Origin: Lysobacteraceae bacterium CU05-9
Lineage (GTDB): Bacteria > Pseudomonadota > Gammaproteobacteria > Xanthomonadales > Xanthomonadaceae
Assembly: GCA_007556525.1 (NCBI GenBank)
Contig: SWJS01000007.1
Coordinates: forward strand, 1 to 64,000
DNA: 64,000 bases
Direction of reading: 5' to 3'
The position numbers were made by a program, and so were the translations under genes. A model generated the notes under the pieces. It did no database searches. It was given only the letters and a program-made list of their open reading frames with translations, and had not been told where the DNA came from. Shown here piece after piece: positions 1 through 8,632 of the stretch (positions within the stretch are counted from its first letter, which is position 1; every line of letters starts with the position of its first letter).

Positions 1-123
1 GCCGAAACGCTCTGCACCGACCTTCGTCAGAGCAGCCGTCAGCGTGGTCTTGCCGTGGTCAACGTGACCGATGGTGCCGACGTTAACGTGCGGCTTGGTG
101 CGTTCAAACTTACCCTTTGCCAT
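1..123 (-). CDS. tuf: Elongation factor Tu, N-terminal part (cut by window edge)
   Basis: The reverse strand encodes the first 41 residues of EF-Tu, beginning [14 protein letters not shown] and running through the P-loop region GHVDHGKTT, which binds the GTP phosphates. EF-Tu is the GTPase that delivers aminoacyl-tRNA to the ribosome. The rest of the gene lies beyond position 1. Three tRNA genes stand directly upstream on the same strand, the usual tRNA-tufB arrangement in gammaproteobacteria, so tRNAs and tuf are probably co-transcribed. Confidence 0.97.
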   Translation of the reverse strand, partial: MAKGKFERTKPHVNVGTIGHVDHGKTTLTAALTKVGAERFG

Positions 124-159
124 GGAGAAATTCCCAAAAAAAAGCGTGGATTAAAATAA

Positions 160-235
160 TGGTGCTCACGAATGGAATCGAACCATCGACCTCCTCCTTA
201 CCAAGGAGGTGCTCTACCGACTGAGCTACGTGAGC
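160..235 (-). tRNA. tRNA-Thr (anticodon GGT)
   Basis: The reverse strand folds as a standard cloverleaf: acceptor 5' strand GCTCACG paired with CGTGAGC, D-loop region with AGCTCAGTCGGTAGAGC, anticodon loop CTTGGTA giving GGT, T-loop GGTTCGATTCC, and an encoded 3' CCA. It is the last of three tRNAs before tuf, about 36 bases from the tuf start codon. Confidence 0.95.
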
Positions 236-255
236 AATAACGAACAGGCAAGCAA

Positions 256-329
256 TGGAGCGGGAGACGGGAATCGAACCCGCACTAGTAGCTTGGAAGG
301 CTACAGTTCTACCATTGAACTACTCCCGC
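256..329 (-). tRNA. tRNA-Gly (anticodon TCC)
   Basis: Reverse strand, acceptor GCGGGAG, anticodon arm GTAGC-CTTCCAA-GCTAC giving anticodon TCC, T-arm CGGGTTCGATTCCCG and encoded CCA. It is the middle member of the tRNA-Tyr/Gly/Thr-tuf cluster. Confidence 0.95.
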
Positions 330-402
330 AGGAGATTGCCTGGTATTGCATCCACTCGGATGGTAAGGCCGGATGGACTCATTGCCCATCACGTTCAAAT
401 GA

Positions 403-488
403 TGGTGGAGGGAGGTGGATTCGAACCACCGAAGGCGTAAGCCAGCAGATTTACAGTCTGCCCCCGTTGGCCGCTTGGGTATCCCTCC
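403..488 (-). tRNA. tRNA-Tyr (anticodon GTA)
   Basis: Reverse strand, 86 bases including CCA, with the long variable arm of a class II tRNA. Acceptor GGAGGGA, anticodon arm GCAGA-CTGTAAA-TCTGC giving GTA, T-arm GTGGTTCGAATCCAC. First gene of the tRNA-tuf transcription unit, so its promoter should lie in 489-525. Confidence 0.95.
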
Positions 489-525
489 AATGAGCCCAAC
501 ATTATGAAGAGGTTTTTGGGGGATG

Positions 526-1668
526 TCAACGAATTTTTCGGATTGAAATCAACTCGCCGTTGTCCTCGTCCGTGACCACGTAAACAGTGCCGTCCGGCCC
601 CACCCGCACGTCGCGGATTCGCTTCCCTTGGTCGGAAAGCAGGCGCTCCTCGGAAACGATTTTGTCCCCGTCCAGAGTCAGGCGGATCAAGTTGCGCTCA
701 ACCAACGATCCCAGGAACAACGACTCATTCCACGCATGCCCTGGATGCCCAACAAAAAACGCCATCCCACTCAACGCCGGCGACTTCGGCCACATGTGAT
801 ACGGCTCATCGAGACCTTTCACGACCGCTGCCTTGGTTTCCGGATATGGACGACCCGTTGAGTAATCCATGCCATGCGTTGCAAGCGGCCAACCATAGTT
901 GCGCCCCGGCTGCGGCAGATTGATTTCGTCACCGCCCTTCGGACCGTGTTCACTTTGCCACAACTTACCCGTGCGAGGATCCACCGTCATGCCTTGCATG
1001 TTGCGATGTCCATACGAAAAAATTTCCGCCCGCGCATCCTTCTTCCCAACAAACGGATTGTCATTTGGAATTGAACCATCGAGATTCAACCGCACGAGTT
1101 TGCCCTGCAGCTTGGTGAGGTCTTGGGCGAGTGATTTCTGGTTACGTTCGCCTTGCGAAATGAAGATGTGCCCTTTGTCATCGAACGCAATGCGCGAGCC
1201 AAAATGCATGCCACCCTGCACCTTCGGCTCCTGACGATAAATCACTTGCACGTTGTCGAGCTGATTGCCATTCAACACGCCACGCGCAAATGCCGTACCA
1301 GCTGTACCATCCTCCGCTGGTTCCGCGTAGCTGAGATAAATCATTTTCGACGTTGCGAAATCAGGCGCCAAAACAACATCAAGCAATCCGCCCTGCCCCT
1401 GCGCGAAAACTTTCGGCACTCCCTTAATCGCCAGCGACTTTGATCCGTCGTTTGCAACATGCCGCAATGATCCGGTGCGTTCGGTCACCAGGAAAGTTCC
1501 ATCCGGCAACAACGCCACGGCCCATGGATGATTGAATCCACTCGCAAGCGTCTTGATCTCCAAATCACTTTGCGGTTGCGCATTCGCGGCCGGCGGAGTC
1601 GCAGTGCTCGCCGTGAAGTTGCAGCCCGCAATCAATAGGGTTGTCGCAAGACATAATGTCATTCGCAT
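526..1668 (-). CDS. PQQ-dependent sugar dehydrogenase-like lipoprotein
   Basis: A 380-residue protein of the glucose/sorbosone dehydrogenase family (soluble aldose sugar dehydrogenase, YliI/Asd type), a six-bladed beta-propeller that uses PQQ to oxidise sugars in the periplasm. The N-terminus is a lipoprotein signal ending in the lipobox LLIAGC, so it is probably membrane-anchored. Family signatures seen are HFGSRIAFD, the SYGHRNMQG motif and SEHGPKGGDEIN, followed by NYGWP. Substrate is not predictable. A hairpin repeat element (1682-1755) lies directly upstream of its start and separates it from the ABC exporter gene; no PQQ synthesis genes are in the window. Confidence 0.85.
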   Translation of the reverse strand: MRMTLCLATTLLIAGCNFTASTATPPAANAQPQSDLEIKTLASGFNHPWAVALLPDGTFLVTERTGSLRHVANDGSKSLAIKGVPKVFAQGQGGLLDVVLAPDFATSKMIYLSYAEPAEDGTAGTAFARGVLNGNQLDNVQVIYRQEPKVQGGMHFGSRIAFDDKGHIFISQGERNQKSLAQDLTKLQGKLVRLNLDGSIPNDNPFVGKKDARAEIFSYGHRNMQGMTVDPRTGKLWQSEHGPKGGDEINLPQPGRNYGWPLATHGMDYSTGRPYPETKAAVVKGLDEPYHMWPKSPALSGMAFFVGHPGHAWNESLFLGSLVERNLIRLTLDGDKIVSEERLLSDQGKRIRDVRVGPDGTVYVVTDEDNGELISIRKIR

Positions 1669-1681
1669 CTAATAGCTCTCC

Positions 1682-1755
1682 AACTAGTACGAGTTAGAGT
1701 TAGACAAGTGAGTAAAAGCGTGCGGACTCACTCCTCTAACTCATACTCCAACTCA
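1682..1755. repeat. Hairpin repeat element A (GAGTTA arms, no gene)
   Basis: Left arm 1691-1713 reads GAGTTAGAGTTAGAC then AAGTGAGT; right arm 1726-1754 is its imperfect inverse (ACTCACT, CTCTAACT, then ACTCCAACTC). The 12-base core is AAAAGCGTGCGG. The left boundary is AACTAG. The right arm starts directly at the TGA of the ABC exporter gene. Arms and boundary match element C at 8633-8746; A looks like a version of C lacking the inner GC-rich hairpin. As DNA or RNA it can form a long imperfect stem. Confidence 0.75.
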
Positions 1756-3609
1756 TCACCGATATCCCTGCGCCTGCAACTCAAACAACTCCGCATACCT
1801 GCCGCCTTGCGCCATCAATTCCGCATGCGTACCGGATGCCTCGACTTTGCCGTCTGCCAACACAAGAATGCGATCCGCCATCCGCACCGAAGAGAAACGG
1901 TGTGAAATCAAAATCGCAGTTTTATCATCCGAGAGTTCCTTGAAACGCTCGAACACTTCAAATTCAGATCGGGCATCAAGCGCGGCCGTCGGCTCGTCGA
2001 GAATCATCACCTGTGCATCGCGCATGTATGCGCGCGCGATGGCAATTTTCTGCCATTGACCGCCAGACAAATCGACACCATCCTTGAAACGCCTTCCGAT
2101 AACTTGATCATAGCCACGTTCAAGTGTGCTCACAACTTCATCCGCCATGCCACGGCGCGCAGCCTCTTCAATGCGTTCACGATTGTTCATGTCTTCAATC
2201 TGGCCAACGCCGATGTTCTCTGCAGCGGTGAGGTGATACCTCACGAAATCCTGGAAAATCACGCCGATATTCGCGCGCAAATCATCAAGGTCGTATTCAC
2301 GCAGATCAATGCCGTCCAACGTGATGCGACCTTCGTCAGGATCATACAAGCGTGCGAGAAGTTTGACGAGGGTAGTTTTGCCGGCGCCATTTTCGCCGAC
2401 CAATGCGATCACTTCACCGGCATGCAATTCGAAACTCAGATGTCTCAGCGCCCAACGATCGGATCCCTCATAACGGAAGCCCACGTTCTCGAATACGAAG
2501 CCTTGCTTGATGGGTTTTGGAATCGGCAATGCATCGGGCTTGGACGCGATCTCCGCTTCAATTTCAAAAAACGAATACAGATCATCCAAGTACAACGCCT
2601 GACTTGCCACTTGGCTGAAACCACTCAACAAACTTTCGAGCAACTGACGTAAGCGGCGGAACGAACCGGCGAGGAATGTGAGATCACCAATCGTGAAATC
2701 ACCCTTGACCGTGCGCCAAGAAATGTAGCCGTAAGCCAGGTAATAACCCAACGTTCCCAGCGCGGACAACATGGTGCCCCAGATGGCGCGGGAGGCGGCA
2801 AGTTTTTTGTTCGCTTCAAAAAACTGATCCGACAAATAACGGAACCGCTCAATGAAAAATTTGTTGAGGTTGAAGATTTTGACTTCTTTCGCCGTCTCAA
2901 CGCTCGCACCCATCTGACGCAAGTATTCAAGCTGCCTTCTCTCCGGCGTCCATTGGAAGTTCAACGAATAATTCAGTGCATTGAAGTGCGACTCGCCAAC
3001 AAACGCCGGTATCAACGCAACAGCGAGCAACACGATCAACCACGGCGCATACGCAATCAAACCGGCCGCAAAGCTCACCACCGTGATCATGTCTTGCGCT
3101 TGCCCGAACAGCTGCGTCATCAAACTCATGCGACCCATCGTCTGTCGACGCGCGCGGTCCAGCTTGTCCTGAAGATCCGCATCCTCGAAATCTTCGAGAT
3201 CCAGCGTCGCCGCATGCTCCATCAACCGAATGCTGGTTGCGTTCGTAAATTTCTCAGACAAAACCTGATCCACATACGACGCCATCCGCCCGAGCAGATC
3301 ATTCGCAACTGCCAACGCAAGTTCAATGCCTAGCCACATCAACAGGTTGTTGAGCGCCCCACTCTGCCATCCAGTTTTCAGATCATCCGCGACGTCCGCA
3401 GCAACCAACGCAATCGCTTCATCGATGATCAGCTTGCCGATATACAACGTGATGATCGGCAACAACGCGCGGATCAACCGGATGATGACGGCCGCGATCG
3501 TGAGGGATTTACTCGTCGCCCAAATCTCGGCAAGGAAAGGGCGCACGTTGCGCATCGCAATGAAGCGTTCGCGGAAATTAAGGTGGACGGGAGGCAGTGG
3601 TGGCGGCAT
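1756..3609 (-). CDS. ABC transporter, fused permease and ATPase
   Basis: A 617-residue half-transporter of the MsbA/LapB-like exporter type: a transmembrane domain with about six helices (residues ~35-340) then a nucleotide-binding domain with Walker A GENGAGKTT, Q-loop region, signature LSGGQ, Walker B MILDEPTAALD and H-loop SHR. It probably acts as a homodimer in the inner membrane. The substrate is not evident from neighbours. The coding stop touches repeat element A and element B lies upstream, so the gene is bracketed by two related hairpin elements. Confidence 0.85.
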   Translation of the reverse strand: MPPPLPPVHLNFRERFIAMRNVRPFLAEIWATSKSLTIAAVIIRLIRALLPIITLYIGKLIIDEAIALVAADVADDLKTGWQSGALNNLLMWLGIELALAVANDLLGRMASYVDQVLSEKFTNATSIRLMEHAATLDLEDFEDADLQDKLDRARRQTMGRMSLMTQLFGQAQDMITVVSFAAGLIAYAPWLIVLLAVALIPAFVGESHFNALNYSLNFQWTPERRQLEYLRQMGASVETAKEVKIFNLNKFFIERFRYLSDQFFEANKKLAASRAIWGTMLSALGTLGYYLAYGYISWRTVKGDFTIGDLTFLAGSFRRLRQLLESLLSGFSQVASQALYLDDLYSFFEIEAEIASKPDALPIPKPIKQGFVFENVGFRYEGSDRWALRHLSFELHAGEVIALVGENGAGKTTLVKLLARLYDPDEGRITLDGIDLREYDLDDLRANIGVIFQDFVRYHLTAAENIGVGQIEDMNNRERIEEAARRGMADEVVSTLERGYDQVIGRRFKDGVDLSGGQWQKIAIARAYMRDAQVMILDEPTAALDARSEFEVFERFKELSDDKTAILISHRFSSVRMADRILVLADGKVEASGTHAELMAQGGRYAELFELQAQGYR

Positions 3610-3640
3610 AACTCTGGAAACGTAACACTACGTACGTTAA

Positions 3641-3721
3641 GTCTGAGTAGGAGTTGGAGTTAGACAAGTGAGTCTTGCCGCAGGCGCTCTCACTAAATAG
3701 TCTACCTATACCTCTACCTCA
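3641..3721. repeat. Hairpin repeat element B (GAGTTA / GAGGTA arms)
   Basis: Left arm 3645-3673 is a run of GAGTAGGAGTTGGAGTTAGAC ending AAGTGAGT (split here as GAGTAGGAGTTG plus GAGTTAGAC). The right arm, read on the reverse strand, is TGAGGTAGAGGTATAGGTAG followed by ACTATTTAGTGAG. The core TCTTGCCGCAGGCGCTC is shared, in reverse orientation, with element G near 48.75 kb. The right arm includes the TGA stop of the flavoreductase gene, so arm and coding sequence overlap by three bases. Confidence 0.72.
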
Positions 3722-5110
3722 GTAAACATCTCTGCGATAGCGATTCTCCCGAATCAATTGCTCAACCACTTCATTGCCAAGCATCGTCCGCAGCACTCGA
3801 TCGACATCGGCACCCATGGAGGCGCGTGAGCCGCACACGAAAATGTCGGCACCTTCGACGATCCATTGCTTGATGGTTTCCGCGTTGTTTTCGAGTGCGT
3901 GGTAGACGTAACTGTTGGAAGGGTCGCGGGAGAACGTGACGTCGAGCTTTTCGAGCTTGCCTTGTTCGTGCCAGGTGCGGAGTTCGTCTTCGAAGTAGAA
4001 ATCTTTTTCGCGTTGGCGCTCGCCGAAAATCAACCAGTTGCGGCGATGATTGCGACCGATGCGGGCGCGGATCAAACTTCGGAGTCCTGCAATACCGGTA
4101 CCATTCCCGATCAAAATCATTGGACGTCCATCGACGGGAGCGTGGAACGACGGATTTGCCCGGATGCGCAGCGCGATCGAATCGCCTTCGTTCAATGCTT
4201 GGCAAAGCAAGCCGCTAACGAGTCCGTATTCGCCGTTCGCGTTATGCGTCAGACGGACGAGCAGATTGAGTGAGCCTTCAAACGGAATGGAAGAGATGGA
4301 GTATTCGCGCCAGTCCTTGGAGTCGATTTCGTCGGCACCACTCCATTGTGCGATTTGGGCGATGTCGCCGGCGCGCCAGGTTGGAAGCTCACCACGTGGC
4401 TTCAATGAAATCAAATAGGTTGGCCAACCAAGGCTGTCGGGATTGAGTAACTTCCGCTCCGCGAGTGTCCACTCAACGAATGGCTCCGGTGCATCGATGT
4501 GGAGGGCTGAGAGGCCGATGGATTTTTGCCATTGTTCCAAAGCTGTTTGATCCGCATTGTTCACTTCGATGATCGGCTGGACCTCATCAGCACCGCGTGA
4601 ACGGAGCCAGTTGCTCATGAAATGACCGAACGCGCAGAAATGCGAATACGCCCGATCACCCAATGCGAGCACCGCAAATTCGTGACCATTCAATTTCAAG
4701 TCGCTACTGTTGCTCAGGAATGACATCGCCATGTCCGGCGGGTCGCCCTCACCCGTTGTACTGACGATCCAATACGACTTCGAAGAACGCGCCAACTTCT
4801 CCGGACTCAACCGATCAATCGCAATGGCGACGGCGTTGGGAATTTGTGCGGCGGTTTTTTGGGCGAGTTCCTGCGCGAAGCCTGTTTGAGTGGCGAAGAC
4901 GACGATGGTGGAAGTTTTTTTGGTTAGTGTTTGCTTTCGTGGCCACAAGTACCACGCGCTCACGGCGACAAAAGCGATCGTCGCGATAGCTGCCCAGGTC
5001 CAACGCGATGCATCTTCCGTCACAGCGAACCGACCTTGCAGCGTGGCGAACGCAACCGCGATCGCCGCGAGCGCGATGCCAATCAGCCAGTTACCAATGC
5101 GCGCATTCAT
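3719..5110 (-). CDS. Membrane-anchored flavodoxin-NADPH flavoreductase
   Basis: A 463-residue protein of the sulfite reductase flavoprotein/CPR-like family. Two predicted transmembrane helices (about residues 8-25 and 38-57) precede an FMN-binding flavodoxin domain (FATQTGFAQELA, then VSTTGEGDPPD), an FAD-binding domain (REYSISSIP) and an NAD(P)H-binding domain (IGNGTGIAGLRSLI, CGSRASMGADVD). It overlaps the ApbE gene by 4 bp and ends the iron-regulated operon, where it probably supplies electrons for ferric reduction together with the PepSY membrane protein. The family role in iron reduction is inferred from operon context. Confidence 0.85.
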   Translation of the reverse strand: MNARIGNWLIGIALAAIAVAFATLQGRFAVTEDASRWTWAAIATIAFVAVSAWYLWPRKQTLTKKTSTIVVFATQTGFAQELAQKTAAQIPNAVAIAIDRLSPEKLARSSKSYWIVSTTGEGDPPDMAMSFLSNSSDLKLNGHEFAVLALGDRAYSHFCAFGHFMSNWLRSRGADEVQPIIEVNNADQTALEQWQKSIGLSALHIDAPEPFVEWTLAERKLLNPDSLGWPTYLISLKPRGELPTWRAGDIAQIAQWSGADEIDSKDWREYSISSIPFEGSLNLLVRLTHNANGEYGLVSGLLCQALNEGDSIALRIRANPSFHAPVDGRPMILIGNGTGIAGLRSLIRARIGRNHRRNWLIFGERQREKDFYFEDELRTWHEQGKLEKLDVTFSRDPSNSYVYHALENNAETIKQWIVEGADIFVCGSRASMGADVDRVLRTMLGNEVVEQLIRENRYRRDVY

Positions 5111-6012
5111 GCATCCACCTCATAAGGCTTGAATGCATCAGAGCAAGAAACTTCTCCGTCACCGGTCGTGTATCGAACCGCTAACCCTTGGGCATTTGCA
5201 AATGCTACGCCGTGTTCAACACCCATCACGGCCAACGCGGTCGCCCAACCATCTGCAAGCATGGCCGACTCAGCGATGACGGAGACTTGCGCTGTTTCAT
5301 CGTTAATCGGTTCTCCGTTGCGGGGATCAATGGTGTGACTAACAGAACGGCCTTGGATTTCATGACGGAAAAATCGATCCCCCGACGTCGCAATCGCACA
5401 ATCCTTCAGCGCAACAACGCATGGGTCCGACGACTGATCACTTTCAAGCAGCACATTCCAAGCGCCGCCACGGGGTGAATCCCCAACAGCGCGTAATTCG
5501 CCACCGACGTCAACGAGCATCGAGCGCGCGCCAAGATCCATCAATCGCGCGGCAATGAGATCTGCGGAGTAGCCTTTCGCGATGGCCGACAAATCCAGTT
5601 GCATTCCACCGGTCTGAAGAATGGCGCGCTCCGACGAATCCATTTCGAGATCACGGTAAGTTACATTCGAATGCGCGAAGTCTTCGAAGGCATGCGCACC
5701 GAAACCCCAACGCGCGACCTTCGCACCAACCGTTGCATCAAATGCGCCATCGGACAATGCAGCAATCAACTGCGCACAGCTCAAGACTTGCCAGATTTCG
5801 GGGGAGAGTTTTTGCCACGTTCCAGCTGGCGAAGCATTGAAACGCGAAATCTCCGACTCCGCTTCCCATGTCGACATCTGTGCGACAACAAGCGACAAAC
5901 ATTCTTCAATCTCTGCGTGCAATGCGTGCAGGTCGCGACCATCGGCATCGTCGCACTGGACACTCCATGAAGTGCCCATGCTTTCACCACCCAATCGCGC
6001 AAATGCCGTCAT
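5107..6012 (-). CDS. ApbE-type FAD:protein FMN transferase
   Basis: About 301 residues of the ApbE family, which transfers FMN from FAD onto threonine residues of target proteins in a magnesium-dependent reaction. The start of the domain is GGESMGTSWSV; DLSAIAKGYSADL and the motif MLVDVGGELRA are the conserved FAD/Mg region, and SHTIDPRNGEPI is near the C-terminus. I chose ATG at 6012 (a TTG at 6015 abuts the previous stop). No clear signal peptide. It overlaps the downstream flavoreductase gene by ATGA, so the two are translationally coupled; flavinylation of an operon partner is plausible. Confidence 0.85.
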   Translation of the reverse strand: MTAFARLGGESMGTSWSVQCDDADGRDLHALHAEIEECLSLVVAQMSTWEAESEISRFNASPAGTWQKLSPEIWQVLSCAQLIAALSDGAFDATVGAKVARWGFGAHAFEDFAHSNVTYRDLEMDSSERAILQTGGMQLDLSAIAKGYSADLIAARLMDLGARSMLVDVGGELRAVGDSPRGGAWNVLLESDQSSDPCVVALKDCAIATSGDRFFRHEIQGRSVSHTIDPRNGEPINDETAQVSVIAESAMLADGWATALAVMGVEHGVAFANAQGLAVRYTTGDGEVSCSDAFKPYEVDA

Positions 6013-6015
6013 CAA

Positions 6016-6828
6016 TTACTGCGGCAAAACTTCCAACGTCGCCACATAACTCAGACGACGTTCCTTCGCTTGGGGAACGGACGTTTTGGCATCTGACCAA
6101 GTCGTCTCCAACCAGTACATGCCAGGTTGCTTGAACGTGACCTTGAATGAACCATCTGCCGCGGTCGTCACTTTCATTTCGTCTTGCGAATTGCGGTAAC
6201 GCGTTGCACCTTGGACAATTTCAATCTCGAGACCCTTGGCAGGCTTACCGTCAATCATCAACTTGAATGTGGCTTCTTCGCCATCCACCAAATCATTCGG
6301 ATGCGTGACCGGCACCATTTCGATGCCCTCGCCCACCAACTTCAACGCAGAAGTCGAAGGCTCGCCGTACGTCACAAACGTTTCAACGCGGCCTACCGTT
6401 TGCATGACCTTCAAATCTTTCGCAGCGGCGGGTACTTCAGACGCAAATGCGGAAGGAGCACCACGCCAACGCTTAGCCGTTCCATTCTCATCCCACGTTG
6501 CGGTCAAACCGCTGTTGACGGACGCGATGCGGTAGGTACCTTTTTGCTTCAGGTCCAAATCAAACACGCTGCGATACTTCAACTTCGCGGCGTTCGTGAC
6601 GTCGACCTTCGAACCATCCGGCGCCGTGACACTGATGCGTTCAACCGGCATCGGCACGTGATTGAAATAGAACAAATCGTTCGAGATGGCAGCGTCAAAA
6701 GTGACCGATGGATTTTCGCCGGAGATCACCGTTTGCGATGGCATGATCCAAGCCTTGTGCGCGAACGCCGTTGGAGTGATTGCAAGCAGCGCCAATGACA
6801 GTGCCAAAACACGTGAATTCAATTTCAT
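6016..6828 (-). CDS. DUF4198 periplasmic protein
   Basis: A 270-residue exported protein with signal peptide ending near TAFAHKAW and the DUF4198 start HKAWIMPS. This family is repeatedly found with metal uptake or iron-reduction genes and resembles the soluble components of nickel/cobalt uptake. The C-terminal half (from about residue 170) resembles a carboxypeptidase-regulatory/beta-sandwich domain. It lies in the middle of the Fur-type operon, 20 bases after the DUF2271 gene and 3 bases before ApbE. Its exact biochemical role is unknown. Confidence 0.8.
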   Translation of the reverse strand: MKLNSRVLALSLALLAITPTAFAHKAWIMPSQTVISGENPSVTFDAAISNDLFYFNHVPMPVERISVTAPDGSKVDVTNAAKLKYRSVFDLDLKQKGTYRIASVNSGLTATWDENGTAKRWRGAPSAFASEVPAAAKDLKVMQTVGRVETFVTYGEPSTSALKLVGEGIEMVPVTHPNDLVDGEEATFKLMIDGKPAKGLEIEIVQGATRYRNSQDEMKVTTAADGSFKVTFKQPGMYWLETTWSDAKTSVPQAKERRLSYVATLEVLPQ

Positions 6829-6848
6829 TTCTATGATCCTATTAAACG

Positions 6849-7367
6849 TTACGGTGCAACGGTGACGCTGACCGCGCCGAGTTCAGATGAGCCCTTCGCC
6901 GAACCCGAGGCAGACTTGCCGGCGGCGATGGTCAAGGGAATTTTGACAAGTTCACGCCCGCCCACTTCGCGCACCGCTTCAACAACGAGCGTGTACGAGC
7001 CTGGTTTGACGCCGGACAATCGCGCCGCCGACGCCTTGATTTGATGCTTGCCGACAGGACGCGTTGGACCCGTCACACCATCGACCGGAACCTTCAACGA
7101 ACGTCCCGACTTGCGCCACCATTGACGCAGATCTGGCAACCACTTGGTGCCCGCGCCTTCGGAAGTGGTTTTCTGCTGATACCAAACCGACAAGTTCGCA
7201 GCGACGGAACCGTCCGCACCTTCGAGATAAACCGCGATGTAAGGGCGATGATATTCGGCGACATTCAAGCGCGGAATCTCAACGTTCACCGTCATCGTTG
7301 TTGCGTAAACCGGCGTGCCCGTCGCGACGGAGCCAATGAGGATAGTGAGAGGAATGGATTTTTTCAT
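6849..7367 (-). CDS. DUF2271 periplasmic protein
   Basis: About 172 residues with signal peptide MKKSIPLTILIGSVATG and a DUF2271 beta-sandwich. Typical family features are YHRPYIAVYLE, LSVWYQQ and the WLPDLRQWWRKSG stretch, followed by a C-terminal strand region. I take the ATG at 7367, preceded by AAGG, rather than the upstream TTG. DUF2271 proteins accompany PepSY, ApbE and flavoreductase genes in iron-regulated operons; they may be flavinylation or electron-transfer partners, which is inference. Confidence 0.8.
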   Translation of the reverse strand: MKKSIPLTILIGSVATGTPVYATTMTVNVEIPRLNVAEYHRPYIAVYLEGADGSVAANLSVWYQQKTTSEGAGTKWLPDLRQWWRKSGRSLKVPVDGVTGPTRPVGKHQIKASAARLSGVKPGSYTLVVEAVREVGGRELVKIPLTIAAGKSASGSAKGSSELGAVSVTVAP

Positions 7368-7375
7368 GACAACCT

Positions 7376-7987
7376 TCAATGCACGAACAACAGTGCAATC
7401 AACAATGGAATCAGCAAGCCAAGTCCGACCAATGGCCAGGTCAGGCGGCGCTGACGCGCGTGGAAATACAGCAAAAACAACCCTGTCACGCTAAACACCA
7501 CGCAACCAAGGGCAAACACATCGATGAACCAACTCCATGCGGCTCCGGTGTTGCGTCCCTTATGCAAATCGTTGAGATACGAAACAGTTCCACGGCTCGT
7601 GTTCTCAAATTCAACGGCACCACTCGCACGATCGATGCTCAACCAAGCATCACCACCGGCGCGCGGCATCGACACATAAACTTCATCGTCATTCCATTCG
7701 ACGGTTCCGCTCGTGACGTTCTGGCGCGAGTTGTTACGCAACCACTTCGCGACGCTGCGCGGTAACGGTTGCGCGTCTTTGCCATCCAGTTGCTTCAACA
7801 TTTCCGCTGGCAATTGCAACGTGCCCGTTTCAACTTTCGGCTTGCCTTCAATCAAGGACGCATGATTCAACGTCACGCCGGTGATCGTAAAAACCAACAA
7901 CCCAATCAAGCAAACCGCCGAACTGATCCAATGCCAGTTGTGCAAAGTGCGTAGCCAGAATCCACGTTTTTGCTGCGCGTTCTGCAT
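7376..7987 (-). CDS. PepSY-associated transmembrane protein
   Basis: A 203-residue inner-membrane protein of the PepSY-associated TM family: an N-terminal helix (about residues 21-45) with LHNWHWISSAV, a periplasmic PepSY-like domain, then helices around 150-175 and 182-201. Conserved histidines in HNWHW and DLHKG fit haem ligation as in related membrane reductases. First gene of the five-gene operon, with GGGA before its ATG and a Fur-box-like site about 60 bases upstream. Probably the membrane electron carrier of a ferric or ferrisiderophore reductase system. Confidence 0.82.
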   Translation of the reverse strand: MQNAQQKRGFWLRTLHNWHWISSAVCLIGLLVFTITGVTLNHASLIEGKPKVETGTLQLPAEMLKQLDGKDAQPLPRSVAKWLRNNSRQNVTSGTVEWNDDEVYVSMPRAGGDAWLSIDRASGAVEFENTSRGTVSYLNDLHKGRNTGAAWSWFIDVFALGCVVFSVTGLFLLYFHARQRRLTWPLVGLGLLIPLLIALLFVH

Positions 7988-8046
7988 CGAAGTCCCGTGA
8001 GGTGAATGACATTGACACCTTTTGGCACCAACCCGAACCTCATATT

Positions 8047-8067
8047 AAATGATAATGATTCCCATTT
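8047..8067 (-). promoter_or_regulatory. Fur-box-like operator
   Basis: The site reads AAATGATAATGATTCCCATT followed by T: an AAATG...CATTT inverted repeat around GATAATGATT, close to the Fur consensus GATAATGATAATCATTATC. It lies 60 bases upstream of the PepSY gene start, in the divergent gap to the lipoprotein gene, and suits iron repression of the operon 7987-3719. Confidence 0.7.
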
Positions 8068-8161
8068 GTAAACCATAAATTGCTTCGCATTCAGCTTCTC
8101 GACAAAAATTTACGCTCTCCCCGAGTAGCATCATTCCTACCAAATTCCCGGAGATTGACCG

Positions 8162-8632
8162 ATGAAACGACTTGGAACACTGTGCGCCGCAAGCGTGATC
8201 TCACTCGCGATGATTGGCTGCACCAAACCTGCCGACACCACGACCGCCGATCCAGCGCCAGTCAGCGGCGAACCAACACCCGCCTCAACTGGTTCGATGC
8301 CCGAGCCTGCCGGTTCCGGCGGCATAATGAACACGTTGAACGTGACGTACGAATGCGACCAAGGCGGCGATCTCAACGTCCGCTATGCCGGCGTCTCGGA
8401 TATGTCGTCGTCAACGGCCTCAATGTCGTTGAAAGGCGTTGAATTGAAGTTGCCACGCAAGGGCGACGTGTGGGATGACGGCACTTACATGCTGAAGGGC
8501 GATGATGAAGTGAACCTCTCGAAGGCGGATGTATTCGTTTACCAACACGTTGTCGAGAAGGTGAATGGTGTGGATACGCCGTCGGACAAGATCGTGATGA
8601 AGGATTGCCGCGCGATGAATGCGACGCCGTAA
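8162..8632 (+). CDS. Small lipoprotein, weakly MliC-like
   Basis: A 156-residue lipoprotein: signal MKRLGTLCAASVISLAMIGC with lipobox AMIGC, a Pro/Thr/Ser-rich linker (residues ~22-50), then a compact domain starting LNVTYECDQGG with two cysteines (YEC and KDC). The pattern of YxC followed by a basic-polar beta domain resembles the MliC/PliC lysozyme-inhibitor fold, but similarity is weak and I am not sure. A GGAG ribosome site precedes ATG. Transcription probably ends at the strong hairpin inside element C directly downstream. Confidence 0.6.
   Translation: MKRLGTLCAASVISLAMIGCTKPADTTTADPAPVSGEPTPASTGSMPEPAGSGGIMNTLNVTYECDQGGDLNVRYAGVSDMSSSTASMSLKGVELKLPRKGDVWDDGTYMLKGDDEVNLSKADVFVYQHVVEKVNGVDTPSDKIVMKDCRAMNATP

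Noticed and set aside
1708-1905. Short peptides with THSSNSY repeats in the hairpin elements
   Set aside because: The repeated peptide only reflects the repeated DNA word; no ribosome site, and it runs into the ABC gene in antisense.
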